Made by a program: the position numbers and the translations under genes. From Istiophorus platypterus (lineage: Eukaryota > Chordata > Actinopteri > Istiophoriformes > Istiophoridae): a DNA stretch of 64,000 bases. This document shows positions 1 to 13,559 of the stretch, piece by piece (position 1 is the stretch's first letter; the number at the start of each line of letters is the position of its first letter). The notes under the pieces are model-generated. The model was not told the origin of the DNA and ran no database searches. It saw only the letters and a program-made list of their open reading frames with translations. The DNA is taken from assembly GCA_016859345.1 (NCBI GenBank), contig CM029124.1, positions 13,824,980-13,888,979 of the forward strand, read 5' to 3'.

Positions 1-405
1 CTAGCATAATAACCAGTTTTAACATGGATGATTGAGTAATATAACAATAGATTTACATGGTGAACATTAAAACTATTCATTGTAATGAATAGTTTGCACT
101 AGTTATAAACATTTTAATCTGTTTTTCTGTGAAGGACTGTTGACTTGTCCCCTGTATTGTTTCCAGTTACTAAGAAAAGGAAAAAGCAAGTAAAGATAAT
201 TGCTTATACATTATATAAACCAAGTACATCTGGCCAGTGATATCAAAAAATAGCAGTGATTGCTGTGTGAATATCTTAATATTTTTTTGTAAGTAAACAT
301 CATTAGTGAGAGTCCTTGTGCCTCTGGCGCTTTCTTTTTTTTTTTTACCTTTCCCTTGTCTCTCCTTTCTCCCCCTGTCTCTCTCCGTGTATGTGCATGT
401 GCCAC
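1..405. other. AT-rich non-coding sequence
   Basis: No exon, RNA gene or regulatory cluster was recognised. It is AT-rich sequence with a poly-T run near 331-346 and a pyrimidine-rich stretch just before the Tc1 relic. The short reading frames here have no similarity that I recognise. Confidence 0.6.
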
Positions 406-1058
406 CAATCAGACGATACATTAAAACCACTGACAGGTGGAGTGGATAACAATGATTATCTCGTTGCAATGGCACCTGTCAAGGGGTTGGATATATTAGA
501 CAGCAAATGAACAGTCATTTCCTGAAGCTGATGTGTTGGAAACAGGATAAATTGGCAATTGTAAGGATCTGAGCGACTTTGACAGGGGCCAAATTGTGAT
601 GGCTAGAAGCCTCAATCAGAGTATCTCCAACACAGCAGGGCTCGTAGTGTGTTCCCCACATTATGGAGCGGTCAGTACCTATCAAAAGTGGTCCAAGGAA
701 GGACAGGGCCATGGGTGTCCTAGGCTAACTGGTGCACGTTTCGAAGCAAAGGCTGTCAGATCGCACTACAATACACTACTGACACCTGTCTACCACCAAA
801 GGTGCCTACAATGGGCGCGTGAGTGTCAGGACTGCACCACGGAGCAATGGAGGAAAAACAAGTCCAATCCATGGAGGCTCCATTTTGCAATTCACAAGAC
901 TTAAAGGATCAAATGCTAACAACTTGGTGGCTGATAGCACAGGGCACCTTCAGAGGTCTTTTGTAGTCCATGCCTCAATAGGTTAGAACTGTCATGGTGG
1001 CACGAGGGGGACCTACACAATATCAGGCAAGTAGTTTTAATGTTGTGGCGGATGGCTT
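406..1058 (+). mobile_element. Degenerate, internally deleted Tc1/mariner-type DNA transposon
   Basis: The segment reads like a fish Tc1 element on the + strand. Near 590-760 it gives transposase-like residues: a GQIVMAR-like stretch, SISNTAGLV and STYQKWSKEGQGHG, corresponding to the N-terminal helix-turn-helix region. Near 780-860 it gives LTPVYHQRCLQWARE, as in the catalytic part. The 3' end (about 860-1058) matches the tail of such elements, including a GGCACGAGGGGGACC stretch. Imperfect terminal inverted repeats are visible: left at about 406-437, right at about 1024-1058, sharing an ACATTAAAACyACT core. Intact elements are about 1.5 kb or more, so this 0.65-kb copy has lost most of its catalytic domain and cannot encode a working transposase. 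Confidence 0.85.
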
Positions 1059-1494
1059 AAAGTGTATCTGTGGTGTGGGTGTGGTGCTCCTCGCTGCTTC
1101 CCAGCTGCCCGATTGCCAATCTGTCTACACACCTGTCATTCACCACCTCATCACCCCCACAGTATTTCACCTCCGGTTCTTCACCCACTCTTCGCCAGAT
1201 CGCCGCCTTGCCCTCAGCCCTCACCTGCCGTAACCCCCGTTTCCCTGGTCCTCTTCATCTGCAGAACAAAACAATTTATCTTCACTCGATCATTTGTACG
1301 TGGACTCTGAGCTCTGCATTTGGGTTCACCAGTTAAACACAAGAGAACGTTCCACGGTTCTCATTTTTTTCTTTTTGTTACATCATACCTCCAGTATCAT
1401 GATACAGGCTGAGCATCTGTCAGATATTCTTTTTTTTTTTTAATTTTGTGTGCAAGCATTTTTGTGTGTCTATGTTCTGTTTGTAACTATGTGA

Positions 1495-1515
1495 GTGTGT
1501 GTGTGTGTGTGTGTG
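1495..1515. repeat. GT dinucleotide microsatellite
   Basis: Uninterrupted alternating GT, about 10 units. Confidence 0.95.
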
Positions 1516-4500
1516 CTTTTATGTGACAATGTCTGCTTAATCACAGCATCTGTTGCTGTCATCACTCTCGGATATAAACATCATCAATCACAGGAGGAAG
1601 TGACATTATTTATTATGGCCCTATTTGGTGGATTATTTGAAAGGCTCTATCTTCAAACAACCAAAGCAAGTACAGAGTGGCATGATCGGAGGCTCTCTGA
1701 TAATGATTGTGTTTTTGGGTTTTTTGTTTTAATTTAATAATCCAATGAATTTCAATTATGTGAAGACCTTTCATAGGGGTGTGTATGATCTACAGCAGTA
1801 TGATGAATGTGCCTGTTACATAATATTAAAGTCTCAAATTGATGTAATTCTGGCTGTTTTTAGAAGCCACTCACTGCTGCATCTTGTCTTTTCTAGCCAT
1901 CTTTCAGTGATCTAAGATCATGCCTGAGTCATACTTATACCTGGATGGAGATTTATAAAGTGATGGATATCTAGTGTAGAGGAGGTAAAAACAGTTATCT
2001 CAAATCTTCCCAACACCCACTCTTATTTACTCTCTCACACCCACCTTCCTTTTGACACTCTAGCTCTTTACTGGTTTGTGGAGGAGGATTTTTCCCTGCA
2101 TATTGCCCTGTCAGAGAAAAGAGAGCAACGTGGTGTGAGAGACTTTTACGTTTCCTGTGCAGGAAAAATATTGACAAATTTATTAACAGTAATCAATGTT
2201 GTCTCAATGTAATAACCATGCCTTTTAAATGATTTGTCAATAATACTGTTAACTGCGTTAAATAACCCTTTCCAAGGGTCAGACCTTCTTTCCAGTGCTC
2301 AACCATGACCCTTCCTACAAACATCTAATGGCTCAACCAACTGTCAGACCTCCTAACCAACCAGGTATGACAGGTATTTAACATTTGAGCCCATCGAAGG
2401 TTTCCCCAAAAGATGCGTTATTTAGGTGGTTCCATCTTGAAATCAAAAACAAGGGGATGTTTGGAACGTGCTGCATTCACGCGATTTCTAAAGAATGGGC
2501 AAAGAAGGAAAACTCTCGTTATTCTGACTTGGGAGAATTCACCAACTATAGCAAGATGCCAGCTGGTAGCCTTTTAATCACACCAGGTAGCCAAGCCAAA
2601 ATTATCTAGTATTGCTGTTTTACTCATTTAGCAGCAAAATCATGGCTACAATGGACATCAGAAGCATGTTCCGCTAATTACTAACAGCAGTGTTAAGAAA
2701 CTGGACACTTAACAGCGCTGAACGGTTCTGTATGCTTTGACCTCCAAGGACTAAATTCATAGATGGTTACATACAAAATACTTCAGGTTAAAAAATAAAT
2801 AAATAAATAAAAATTTTGGCGCATTGAATAACATGAGCTTTTTAGCAGTCTGCACCTGTCTAGCAAAATGTACTAACTCAAAATTATATAGATGACATTT
2901 TTTTAAGACCCCTGTGGTGGCTAATTTAGTTTTCATTATTACAGCAATTTGTCTGCCTGTGTCCATTTTATTTTAATGCAAAATGAGTGCAAACTAGCTC
3001 CTTGTTAAGCATCTTGGTTGCCTTTTAGCCCTGAAGCTAATGTCATATATTTCACTGTGATTGAAAACCTGAAGACTAGTGATATATTCAGATGATTTGT
3101 TTTATGGTGAAGGGTAGTGAAGGTGAATTGTTGAGTGTCTGAAATCTTTTAGTATGACTTCTATTACCTTTCTTTTTTGTAATGGCAGGGGACATGCCTC
3201 CCTGAAAAGATATCCTTTAATGAGAGCTCTCTGTTAACACTTTAAATTATTTATTTAAGAGAAACGGTAATTTTCCATTTGCCAAAACATGTTTTTCATC
3301 CCAGACCCATGTTTTGTATTCATTTTGAGTAGCTCCTGTCTGCAGCGTCTTGGCACAAAACTGAAAATTTGTGCGTGTTTGTGTATGTGAGTGAATGTGC
3401 ATGCAGCTGTCGGTCTCTTAGCCCTCCACATGTGCATGCTGGTTTATTTGCCATATGCCAAGGGCTCTTTGGAACAGAGGCACAATTATCCATTCATCAG
3501 GCCCGTGTCTGGCGGCTTCCCTTATCTACGGTCTAATTTACACCTCAGACCGCGGCTCTCCTCACTCTCAAAACCCTTCTTGACATAAACATGGACAAAA
3601 ATCTACAAATACTGCATGTTGCAGAGTCCCAATTTTCTCCTGTTTTTGAAACAAAATTTTTTATGATACCCTAAGCCATTGAAAAACAGACAAGGACGAA
3701 GGAGGTGAACCAGTAACTCACAATCATGATTAAAAGTTAAGCATTAATTAGCAAACTCATATCATATCATAAACCTTAAATCTGATCAATAACAGTAATA
3801 GTGGAAACAGTTAAGAGAAAACTAGGACTTCTTAGACAACAGCTACATTAGGAGACATCACCATAAGTCTTCTTCATGTCTTACACTTTCATTGTCTCAC
3901 GACCTTCCTCATTTCCTTCTCTGCTTTTGTGGTGGTAGAGCTATAGCCCCTGTGTATCGATTGTATGTCCGCGGCTAATGGGCGCAACAAAAGCAGCATG
4001 AGGACAAGGGAAAGAGAATGAGGAGAAAATTAGAGGGAGAGGGGATAAAAAAAGGGGGGGAAATGAGAGACAGATGCAGAAGAGAGGCAATTCTGCCGCA
4101 CCAGGCTGAAAACAACTGTCTGTTAGACAGAAAGGGTCTGGGAATACCCCTCGGTATTGATTGAGTTTTGTTTTGTTATTTTTAATTGTTGGTGTTTTGT
4201 TTGTTTGTTTTGTTTGTTTGTTCAAGGGACAGAGGGGACAACTTGAATGAGAGAGGCTATAACCACATAGTAAGTCCCAAAAACCTCCAGGCAAACAAGA
4301 TGACCTTCATTTGAATTTCTTTTGCCTTTGCCTTAACATTATCATTTTGGCAGCAATAACACAGAAACAGTTTAATCTCTTACCCTGAAAATCATGTTTT
4401 TCTACAGCACCCTTCTTTTAACAGAAGACACTAAACTTCTCAAATGTTAAATGTTGTTCCTCAAAAAGCAGTATAAGCTCTATGCCTTAACTAAACTCCG

Positions 4501-4760
4501 ATTCCCTATTTCAAAGGGAATCTGCAGGTCTTAAATTCTTGATAAGTACTTCAAAAAATGACCTTATGTCTTAGAAGTTAGTTATAGTATTGTTAATGTA
4601 AAGAAACATCTTAGTCTTTGTATTGTGTCTGCATCAATGCATTATAATATCAATGACACAAGGCAAAACAGGAATACACATTACATGCTACCTGCATACC
4701 ATGAAAACATCTTAAATCTAACTTAGAGTGTTTTACTTAACTAATATGATGGAATATAGA

Positions 4761-4792
<32 letters not shown>
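4761..4792. repeat. Compound GT/AT microsatellite
   Basis: Ten TG units run directly into six TA units, a compound dinucleotide repeat. Confidence 0.95.
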
Positions 4793-4793
<1 letters not shown>

Positions 4794-7215
4794 AATTTGA
4801 TTAGGAAAAGGGGCTATATGTAAGTTTTTGCTATCACTACCAAGCCAACTTTAGCATCAACAGCACGCGTGAGCATTAACAGTCTAGAAGATACATTTGC
4901 ATGTTCACCATAAAACTGTCCCAGCAGTTGAGAGCAACCCAATGTTAACTCTTGCTTTGCTTCTAATTCTATCACTTCTTTTCTTCCTCTGAAGTTAGTA
5001 TGTTAACCAGCTAGCCCCAGCCCAGCCGACCCGTCTCATCACCCTGTGCCGCTGTAGCGTCCAGTCTGCCCTAAGTCCATCATGCAATGATGGCTGAGGC
5101 TTAAACCACATTCGGCAGCAAAGAACATTTACATACAGCTCCTAAAATTGAATTGAATTAGTATTGTTATACGCAGCTGGGAATTCACAAATGTGATTCA
5201 GTGAATGAATGTACTTAGTAAATAATTCTAGGCCTTATTATCCTGCTGGTTTTCCTCCACACTTTTCATACTTTGATAACAATGGCTCACTTCCACAAGG
5301 AGCTCCCAGTGAGCCATGCCAGTGATCCAGCACGAACAATATCAGGACCCTGGACCTAGCTCAGCTCATTAGAATAAAGGTAATCTTTAACTATTTATCA
5401 ATTACTCCTGTGCTTTTCATGCAACGACAAGATAATTTTCTGCTGGGAAAAAGGTCAATTAGATTCTATGTGGTATTAAAAGCTCTTACACTACCTTCAG
5501 TTTAACTCATTCAACACTGAAGAGACTGTTTCAGTCAGCACCATAACAGTGTTGAGGTTCAATACCCAGCCCTGCCAGTGAGCAAGGTGTTTCAATTACA
5601 CTTTCAAATGTGGAAATGAAGAAGACTAGAATCACAAAGCAAACCATCAAGAATGCAAAAAGACTCCTGGAGAGACAGACAGTCAGTCATTTATCACCGG
5701 AAGCTCCAAAGGCTTAAATTTTATAAGAATAACTTAAGAGGCACACAAACACACTAAGAGAGAGAGGAAGGAGGGGGAAGAAGTTGGATATTGATCCAGG
5801 TCCAAGAGTCCGTGGCGTCCTTTTTTCTTGGAGCAGAGATGCTACACAAATGAGTCTCAAGATAGATGCCTTCCTCATCCTCTGATCCCTCCTACCTCCC
5901 TCCTCCTGCTTCCTTTGACCCCTACCTGATCAGGGCCTGATGCTGGCTCCTCTGCTGCTCACAGGAAATCATTACAACCATTGAGCAACTGCACCAATCT
6001 CCTCTGTCCCCTGAACTCCACCTTCTCCCAATTAGGAGGTGTGCAAGCTGATTGCTAGCCACTGCATCTCTGAACTCACTCCTCTTTACTCCAAAGGTTT
6101 CTAATTTTTGCAGTGGTTAATGGCGAGAGCTAGTTAAGACTACACAAAGTATCCATCTGGCCTATACATCATATACATAAACAGCGGCATTTTTGGTATT
6201 TGTTGACAGGGGAAAAGCTCTTTTCAAATGTCGGAGGGAAGTTTTTGGCTCACTTTGTTTCTAGTAATGCCCAGCTAATGTGTGGTGATAAAGCACGTTC
6301 CTTGCTGCCTGTGGTAAGCTCATAATGAATGTGCAGTATAGTGTTGGATTCCTACCCAGGGACCTAATTTATCAAGCAAAGGCCAAAAGTGTCAAAGCCA
6401 TTTCCCCATGAGATGCAGCCACACAGCGAACGACTCGATGAGGCTGTAATGTAATGCAAAGTGTAGCTATACGTATTCGTATTCCCCCTACCATCCACCC
6501 GTTGGAGAGCTAAGGTCAAATAAAGGGAACTGGCATGCACAAGTCTGCAGGAAGGATAATGCAAGATGACAGGTAGCCTATCACTGGAAAATTCTGATTT
6601 ATCTTCATCTCATATATGAATATTTAAGGATTTTTTTTGTCGGAGTAATCTCGGTTCGGATGCTAAATGTGAGTGTGTGTTGGCGTGTCCAACTGAGCCT
6701 AAAATGTGCTTTTCTTCAGAGCTAAGTATGACAGCATTTTCCATTTTCACTTCTGTTTGTAGAGGAATAGGGTTTTTTGTTTTTTGTTTTTTTTTTTTTA
6801 CAACAATGTTGATCATAATGTCAAGGATCTGCAGTGGTGCTTTCACCTTCATTTTAAATCTAGAAACCCTAAATGGTAGCTTGCAGCAGAGCTATATATT
6901 AAAAACATAATATTAATGATTAAAGAGGGATTTTAAAACGGTCAGTCTTGTAGCATGTCGCATGTCGCATGAGCAACCGGTGTTTTTAATAGAGTAAGTG
7001 TATGTCATCATTCCAGTCCTGTCAGTAATTTTGAAATCATTACCTGAATACCTGTCATAATGCTAAGTATACACAAACCCACAGTATGACTCATTTTTGC
7101 ATATAGAGATTTTGAATCTGTCATGAAATATGAATGTCAGATCATACCAGAAATGGAGTAAAAGTTGTTGACTAATTGAATTTTTCTCTATTTGTCTCTC
7201 ATGTCTGCCCTCCTA

Positions 7216-7384
7216 GGAGGCAAAAAGGAAGAAAATTAGCTCAACAAGAATATGTAGAACCAGCTCTACCGCAGCTCCCGCTCCCTGAGTGCACATCAGC
7301 CAAGCAAATGTCACTCTCTGAGCCAAAATCTAAAAAAACCCAGTGGACCCCAGATGTTGGAACATGGCAGTGGCCAGAATAACA
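7216..7384 (+). other. Possible terminal exon of an unidentified gene (weak)
   Basis: A pyrimidine-rich tract (about 7180-7215) ends in a good acceptor (CCTCCTAG). It is followed by an open frame of about 54 codons that is rich in Lys, Glu and Pro and ends in WPDVGTWQWPE-like residues before TAA. I do not recognise the protein. No partner exon with a matching phase was found upstream in the window. It may equally be a chance open frame. Confidence 0.15.
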
Positions 7385-9518
7385 ACAGTATTTCTACTAT
7401 GATGATAAGTGACTGGAAGCACCCCTTGCCTCCTCACCAGTTTTTCCACCCCTGCTGGTCACAGAATATTGAGGGGGCTGACCTCTGACTTTGCATGAGG
7501 GAGTGAGGAGAGTGCTGTGATAAATGCTCAAAGAAGAAACAGGACATTAAACTTGAAGGTGGTAATGCTCATGAACGTTTCAGCACTTTTTGTGGAATAT
7601 TTAACCCAGTGTTTCCTCCTTATTACAGTCCAGTAATTCCTGTTTATTACAACTTGGGTTTTTTGGGCATAGTTTTTCCCATCAGCTCTATCAGTTATAA
7701 TAACAACACTGTACTCATAAAAGTAATTGCTGAGACATGGGACATCATTACAACAAAGTCAGACGGGGCAAGAAACTTGAGAAGTTAGATAATTTGACTA
7801 GTTGTAAACATGCCAAAAGTTTAGTCACATTAAATGTCTTCATTTGCAGGTTAGATCAAAAGAGTCCAAAATACTGTAGTGGTATCTCACTGAGGCTGTG
7901 TATGCAACATTCAACACTGAGCACAGTAGGTCAAATTTGAAGCAGGTCAAGTTGTGTGATGGATATTTAAAACATTCATGATTGTTTAGAGAATTTCTTT
8001 AAAGCCTTGTGTTTCTGATCTAGTAGTATTTTTTTTTAGCAATGTTATTGTTACTGTTACTGTGTCAGGAATGAAACAGGAATCCTTTAACCAATCCTCC
8101 TAAAGGTTTAACAAATAGCAGAATGGTTGGAGGGTTTAACATGTAACCACCCAAGTAGTTTCCACTTCAATTACATATTCTGTCTGATCTGACACCAGTT
8201 GACTGTTGGTATTTACCATGAGCGCCGATATCGCTTTTACTCGCTGGATCTGGCAAAAACTGAGCCATATACAGGCATCGTAGAACTGAATATAAAATTA
8301 AATCAAGGAGAGCAGCAGCAAGAGAGAGAAAGGGAGAGAGAAAGTTGACAGTGTCTGTCTATATGTGGTTGTTTGAGTGCGCCAGGGCAAAAAAGACGGA
8401 TCTTTTTGTTATTGTCACTGTTCTAACTATCATTACCACTTGTTAAAGAATACAGGCACAGAGAGGCAGTTTCTGAAAGCACATGCAGATGATTTCAAAT
8501 GCAGCCGAGTCCTAATGGCGTAGCATGACATTATCACCTCACAGCTCATCAGGTGAGGCCTACATCAGGCACAGCACGTGTACATCATCGCAGTTTTCAC
8601 CGCTTCTCATTTCATGCAAGTGGGGATAACTTGAGAGGAAACCACCAGCAACATGCTCAAGACACGCACACCTTTCACACGCAGATAAACACACATGTAA
8701 GTTACATATGAACACAAACCACCTGCGTTTAGAGGGTCTGAGCATACTGAGATGCTGTCAAACTCTCCTCAGAATGCAGCCAAGGTGGAGGCCTTTTAAG
8801 TGACAGCATCAAGGTTTTGTGGGTACAGAACCAGTTAAATTAGGCCGAGACTGGGGAGAGGGGGCTCTGCGTGATCAAAGGCTATACTGATACCGGTTTG
8901 ACTGTTCCATGTTGCTGAGGCGAAGCAGATGTTTTCAGAGACAAAAAGGAGAGATTTCTTTGGAGGGTTTATCTCAACTGCAATTATACCTTATCATGGG
9001 CCTGAGAGATGGAAGCAGAAAGAGGGACAAGCAGAAGCTGAGGCTGAAAGAGAAGGAGAGTATGAATACCAGAGACGGAGGGAAATCTTGATACAATTCC
9101 GAGTTGATTAATGAAGAGGCAGTGAGGTGAAATGAACAGGATATGTGGAAGGAAGCCGAGGCTGAATCCTGTTCTTTGATCTTTTGCTTCAGCGGGACTT
9201 TGTTCACTCAAAGCTGCAGTGAGCACAGTGATTCACACCTGTTTCCATAGCTATAAGACACAGAGGAAATGGATTTGTGTTACTTGCTCGTAGCTCTCTT
9301 GTCACAATCACAGAAAGAGGGAGGGATTGATGGCAGGGTACATATACTCTACCCTAAACTTTCTGCATATAGTTAAACAGTTCAGTCATTAAGCTCTGCG
9401 CAAGAACAGTGATGGCACGACCTTCTTTTATCCTCACACGACCAACCTACGCTGTATCATCAAAGCCAATGCATATACTGCCAATCTGTGGTCACACACA
9501 GTACTACACTTCAGTAGC

Positions 9519-9521
<3 letters not shown>

Positions 9522-9561
<40 letters not shown>
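9522..9561. repeat. GT dinucleotide microsatellite
   Basis: About 20 uninterrupted GT units. Confidence 0.97.
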
Positions 9562-9563
<2 letters not shown>

Positions 9564-9745
9564 TTTTTAATGCTTTTCATGAGGACATGACAGAGGAAGA
9601 AGTGCAGAGGTGGGAGGCAAGCTGGAGAGGCAAAGGGCTCCTGAAACATCAGCACATCCCGCATTGAGCCAAGGGCCATGAATCCGATTAATAGTGCAAT
9701 ATGAGAGCCAATGCTATTTATGCACAGTCGGGGTATGGATCATCG

Positions 9746-9813
9746 AGATAAGAGCCAGCGCTAAATGTGGAGGGACAGCCAATTGTAAATGGCCTGTTAT
9801 CTAATCAGCCAAT
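9746..9813. promoter_or_regulatory. Cluster of GATA and CCAAT motifs, possible distal element
   Basis: Within 70 bp there are an AGATAA at 9746-9751, a TTATCT (reverse GATA site) at 9797-9802, and CCAAT boxes at 9779-9783 and 9809-9813. Short motifs like these occur by chance. The spacing is suggestive of a regulatory element but not proof of one. Confidence 0.2.
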
Positions 9814-12752
9814 GAGGCGGGGTATCTGTTATGAGCGACAGTGTCACAGACATTTCATCACTTCTTATGACCTCTCATTTGGGTTCATTTGAGAAACATC
9901 AGAAGTTTTATTTCAGGGTTTTCACTGATTCGGGGATATTCTCATCACAGCTTTTTTTTTTCCCTGTAATATAAAAACTTTCTTCATTATGCTAAAATTA
10001 TGGCCAAAAACATTTCCAATATGGCTGTTAACATCTCAGCCGGCTTGTTTTTGTTCAGTCATCTCAGTTGAAGATATAATCAGTTGTACCTCATTTACCT
10101 ACAAGTCTGTTTGTCTTCGTAATGAACCACTAAGCTTCCACCTCTGTTTTCCGAGTAGTCTATCAGGAGTTGCCACTCCATGTGATCATAAAATTTCATG
10201 ATGCATTGAATATTGCAGAGATACTGCCGAGGCATGTGTTTGGATATTAGAATATAATCTGTCTGAAAATTATTTACCACTTAAAGGTCTCCAACAGTGT
10301 TGGAAATGAAGCTCTAAAGAGAAACAGATTTAACTTTCAAGCCCCTGCAGTACTGCAAAACGTTAAAAAAAATCTAGTTGATGAATATTTGTCATATGAA
10401 TTTCTCATATAGATTTAATTTTTCAAATCCATTAATTACTTTAATATTTCATCTGGACTGTACAAAATAATTTTGTTATCTTTATTTATTCTGGGTTTAT
10501 TAGCAACTATTCTCCAGTCAATTGCACTTTGTTTTCTGTCTAGCACAATTATATTGAAAACCTGGCAAATGGAATATATTTAGTCCTAAAATCATCCCAC
10601 TCAGAAAGATTAAAACAGAATTAAAAAAAAAGCACCTCCAATTCTTAGATGAAACATGATGAAATTATTTCAATGAAATAAAGATGAAAGTCTTATTCAT
10701 CTCCCTCTGTCTTCCATTCCTCCCCTTCAGGGCTGATCCTTTTATTCTTGTTTTTCTCTGATATGAGTTTAAAAGATGTGTCAGAAGGGGTTTAAAAAAA
10801 CGATGGATGAGTTCAGCTCCGCCAATGCTACTGGATGCCAGCAAGAGTTAATGAAAGACCCTCGGAGCTCGAGACAAAATGCTCCAGTGCAGTGGCTTAC
10901 AGAGGCAAAGGGAGATATGGTGAGAGAGATGCTGTGCATGTGACAGCTTTACAACAGCGGGAGCAGACTGACAGTAATATCTGCCGGCTCTCACCGGGGA
11001 GACAGGAGTGTGACAACCAGCTGCAACTTTCATTTGACACACAGATACAGAGAAAGCAGCATCTCACTCACACACCAAGATGACTTCAATATGTCTTTCT
11101 TTCCTCACACAAACAAAAACTTTTAGCTTTCTTCTAAATTGTGCTCAAATTAAAATAATTCAGGATGCAAAGCTGACAGCCTACCCATCTTCTTTACCCT
11201 GGGTAGCAAAATTTTGCAGCCATTGGTTTTTCTTTTCTACATCATATAACTCAGAAAGGAAATCTGCTGCCTCCAACCCCCTCTGGTCTCCAGACAAGCA
11301 CTTTATCTTCCTGTCTACAGGCACAGCAGACTAAACAGACTCTCTTAATAGTGGTGTTTTCTTGTCCAAGGCAAGCCTGTCTAGAGGCAACACGGCCTGA
11401 ATCTACTGTTAGGATAACATATTGCATCCATACTTTATCAGTAATGACAAAGTGACATGACAGGACATAAATACATAGACACATATACACTGGCCTCGAT
11501 TAAAATGCTTTCTGGTACAAAAGTACAGACAATCCGTACAAATATATGAGAACTGAAAGCATGAAAAGTACCAGGCTGGAAAGAGCAGCCTTGTGGAAAC
11601 TTATTCAGGTAATTGTAAAAGTAAAACCAAATTCACTGTTTCCTTTACTTGTTCCCAAGACAATGTCCAACTAGCAGCAGAAAATGTGAATCTGAGGAAA
11701 AATTAAGCTTTTATGACCAGAAAATTACTTTGAATCCTAAAAAACGTGAATAGAAAAACAATGAGATGAAGCAGAAACAATAAAGGTCATGAGATTTGAT
11801 GGACAAGTTTAGTTAACTGTGGGTCAGAGAAGCCAGAAGCCTTGTGATGCCGGATCTGTACAGCCATGTGATAGTCATTGAAAAACACAATGAGTGTTGT
11901 CAGTGGTGCCTTAGACGCCCTGCATCAGTGCAGTGATTGAAAATCAATACTGCCTCCTCCTGGAAATGAATTGTACCTACAGACATGAATAACAGCAGCA
12001 GAAAAATTCTCATCCAGCGATCTAAATACAGCACACAACATTTAAGAAGGTCTAAATTATAATTATTCAAAATGTAAAGGAAAACATGCAACCAAGACAT
12101 GTCAACAAATCCTTGTTCCATTGATATATTATGAGGGAGTGAGGCACAGACAGAGGAACCTTCATCATGATTTGATTATCTTATTGGTATCACAAGCTTG
12201 TCTGCTAATTCATTTAATATCATCAAATGCAAGCAAACGTATCCTCAGCTTCATCATTGGGTTTTTTAATCACAGCAGTGAGCTTAAAAGGTTTCATTTG
12301 TGGCTATGATCAGTAAGAGAACATTATTTTTATAATCACGGGAAAGGAGTTTTCTGGGAAAAAGATGCAGACAAATCAGATTCCAAAAAGGCAGTGGAGA
12401 GATAAGAAATTCAAACGCATTACATTTAGTTCTGGTTGTACTTTCTATAATGAAAAGGAAATGTAATTGGCACCCTCTTAGATTTGTTTGGGTTAGCCTG
12501 GTGCTATATGCCTTAGGAAAGAGAGAAAATATCCTGTATGGTGTGTCAGGATCTTTTGTCTCAATCTAAAGATCTAAATGTCAGTACAGTAACGCAGGGA
12601 GGGCTGAATTAAAGATGCCATGAAAGTTTGTAAAAGACATAAATACGCCCCGCACAGCAATCAAATATGTACTTACACTTTCAGTCACCAATAAGCACTT
12701 AACAAATGGTCGTTTCCTTCAGCACAAAAATGTTTTGTTTTTACCTCTGCAT

Positions 12753-12784
12753 GATATGTTAGTTTCCCCTGAAACTAACATATC
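12753..12784. repeat. Perfect 14-bp inverted repeat with a 4-nt loop
   Basis: Left arm 12753-12766 (GATATGTTAGTTTC), loop 12767-12770, right arm 12771-12784, fully complementary. It is AT-rich, and nothing around it suggests a gene. Confidence 0.9.
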
Positions 12785-13559
12785 CTTTACAGACTCATCT
12801 AAACCCGACCACCATCATTTCTCAAATCCTCCCTCAACCACGTCTGTGGTGTGAAGCAGGCCGGCTCTCATCCCGGGATAAAGGGACCCGGTTTCTCAGG
12901 TTGGTATTACCCAGACTGGGGTTATTACTGAGCAGCGGCTCTTTTCACAGCCTCTTGCCAAAAGAAACACACATGTGGTGGAGCAGGTTCAATCTGTGCC
13001 AGTTAATATGGAACCTTGCCTCCGGGTCTGTGCTGGTAAAAACATCAAAAATTGTAAAATTGCTGCTAAAGCAGTCGAGGAAATTATCACAGTCCCTCAT
13101 TTGTGCTCGTCTGGATAATGTTTTCAACTAATCTGCGACTTTCAAGCCGCTTTCAACCAAACAGAGCCAGGATTACTGCATGTTTCTTTTGAATTGTCCT
13201 CAGACAACCCGAGGAAGTTAAAAAATAAAGCAAATTGGGTAATTGCGTTGGGTGATTGTATTGATTCCCTTTCTGCTGAAAAAGGTCAGAGGCTGGAGGT
13301 CAGGCACCGAAGCTGGATCTGAAAGCAGCTCAGGTTAAATCCACCCTGGTGTTTGCCAAACACCGCCATACTGCTGCAGCCGCAAAATTGCACTTTCTCA
13401 GACGGTTCCTGAGGTTTTGCGCCGCTTTTACGACTGATTGCGGTGAAACGCTCGTTCGGATGAATTGATAAGATCGTTGACAAATTGAAGCAGAGGGACA
13501 CCGAATTATTTCTGGCTTAAAATCAAAGAAAACCGCATAATGAACCGGCTGGAAATGCA

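Larger units (their letters stand above)
1059..7190. other. Intergenic DNA without a recognisable gene
   Basis: No reading frame here resembles a known protein, and none shows a consistent series of splice sites. It holds a GT microsatellite (1495-1515), a GT/AT microsatellite (4761-4792), several homopolymer runs and a purine-rich patch near 5755-5785. In the human locus armh3 lies on this side of hps6, but I could not recognise any armh3 exon. Confidence 0.5.
7385..13559. other. Intergenic DNA upstream of hps6
   Basis: No recognisable gene. It includes a long GT microsatellite (9522-9561), a small cluster of GATA and CCAAT motifs (9746-9813) and a perfect 14-bp hairpin (12753-12784). Short open frames are scattered through it without codon patterns or homology that I can see. 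It may contain enhancers, but that cannot be judged from one genome. Confidence 0.5.
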
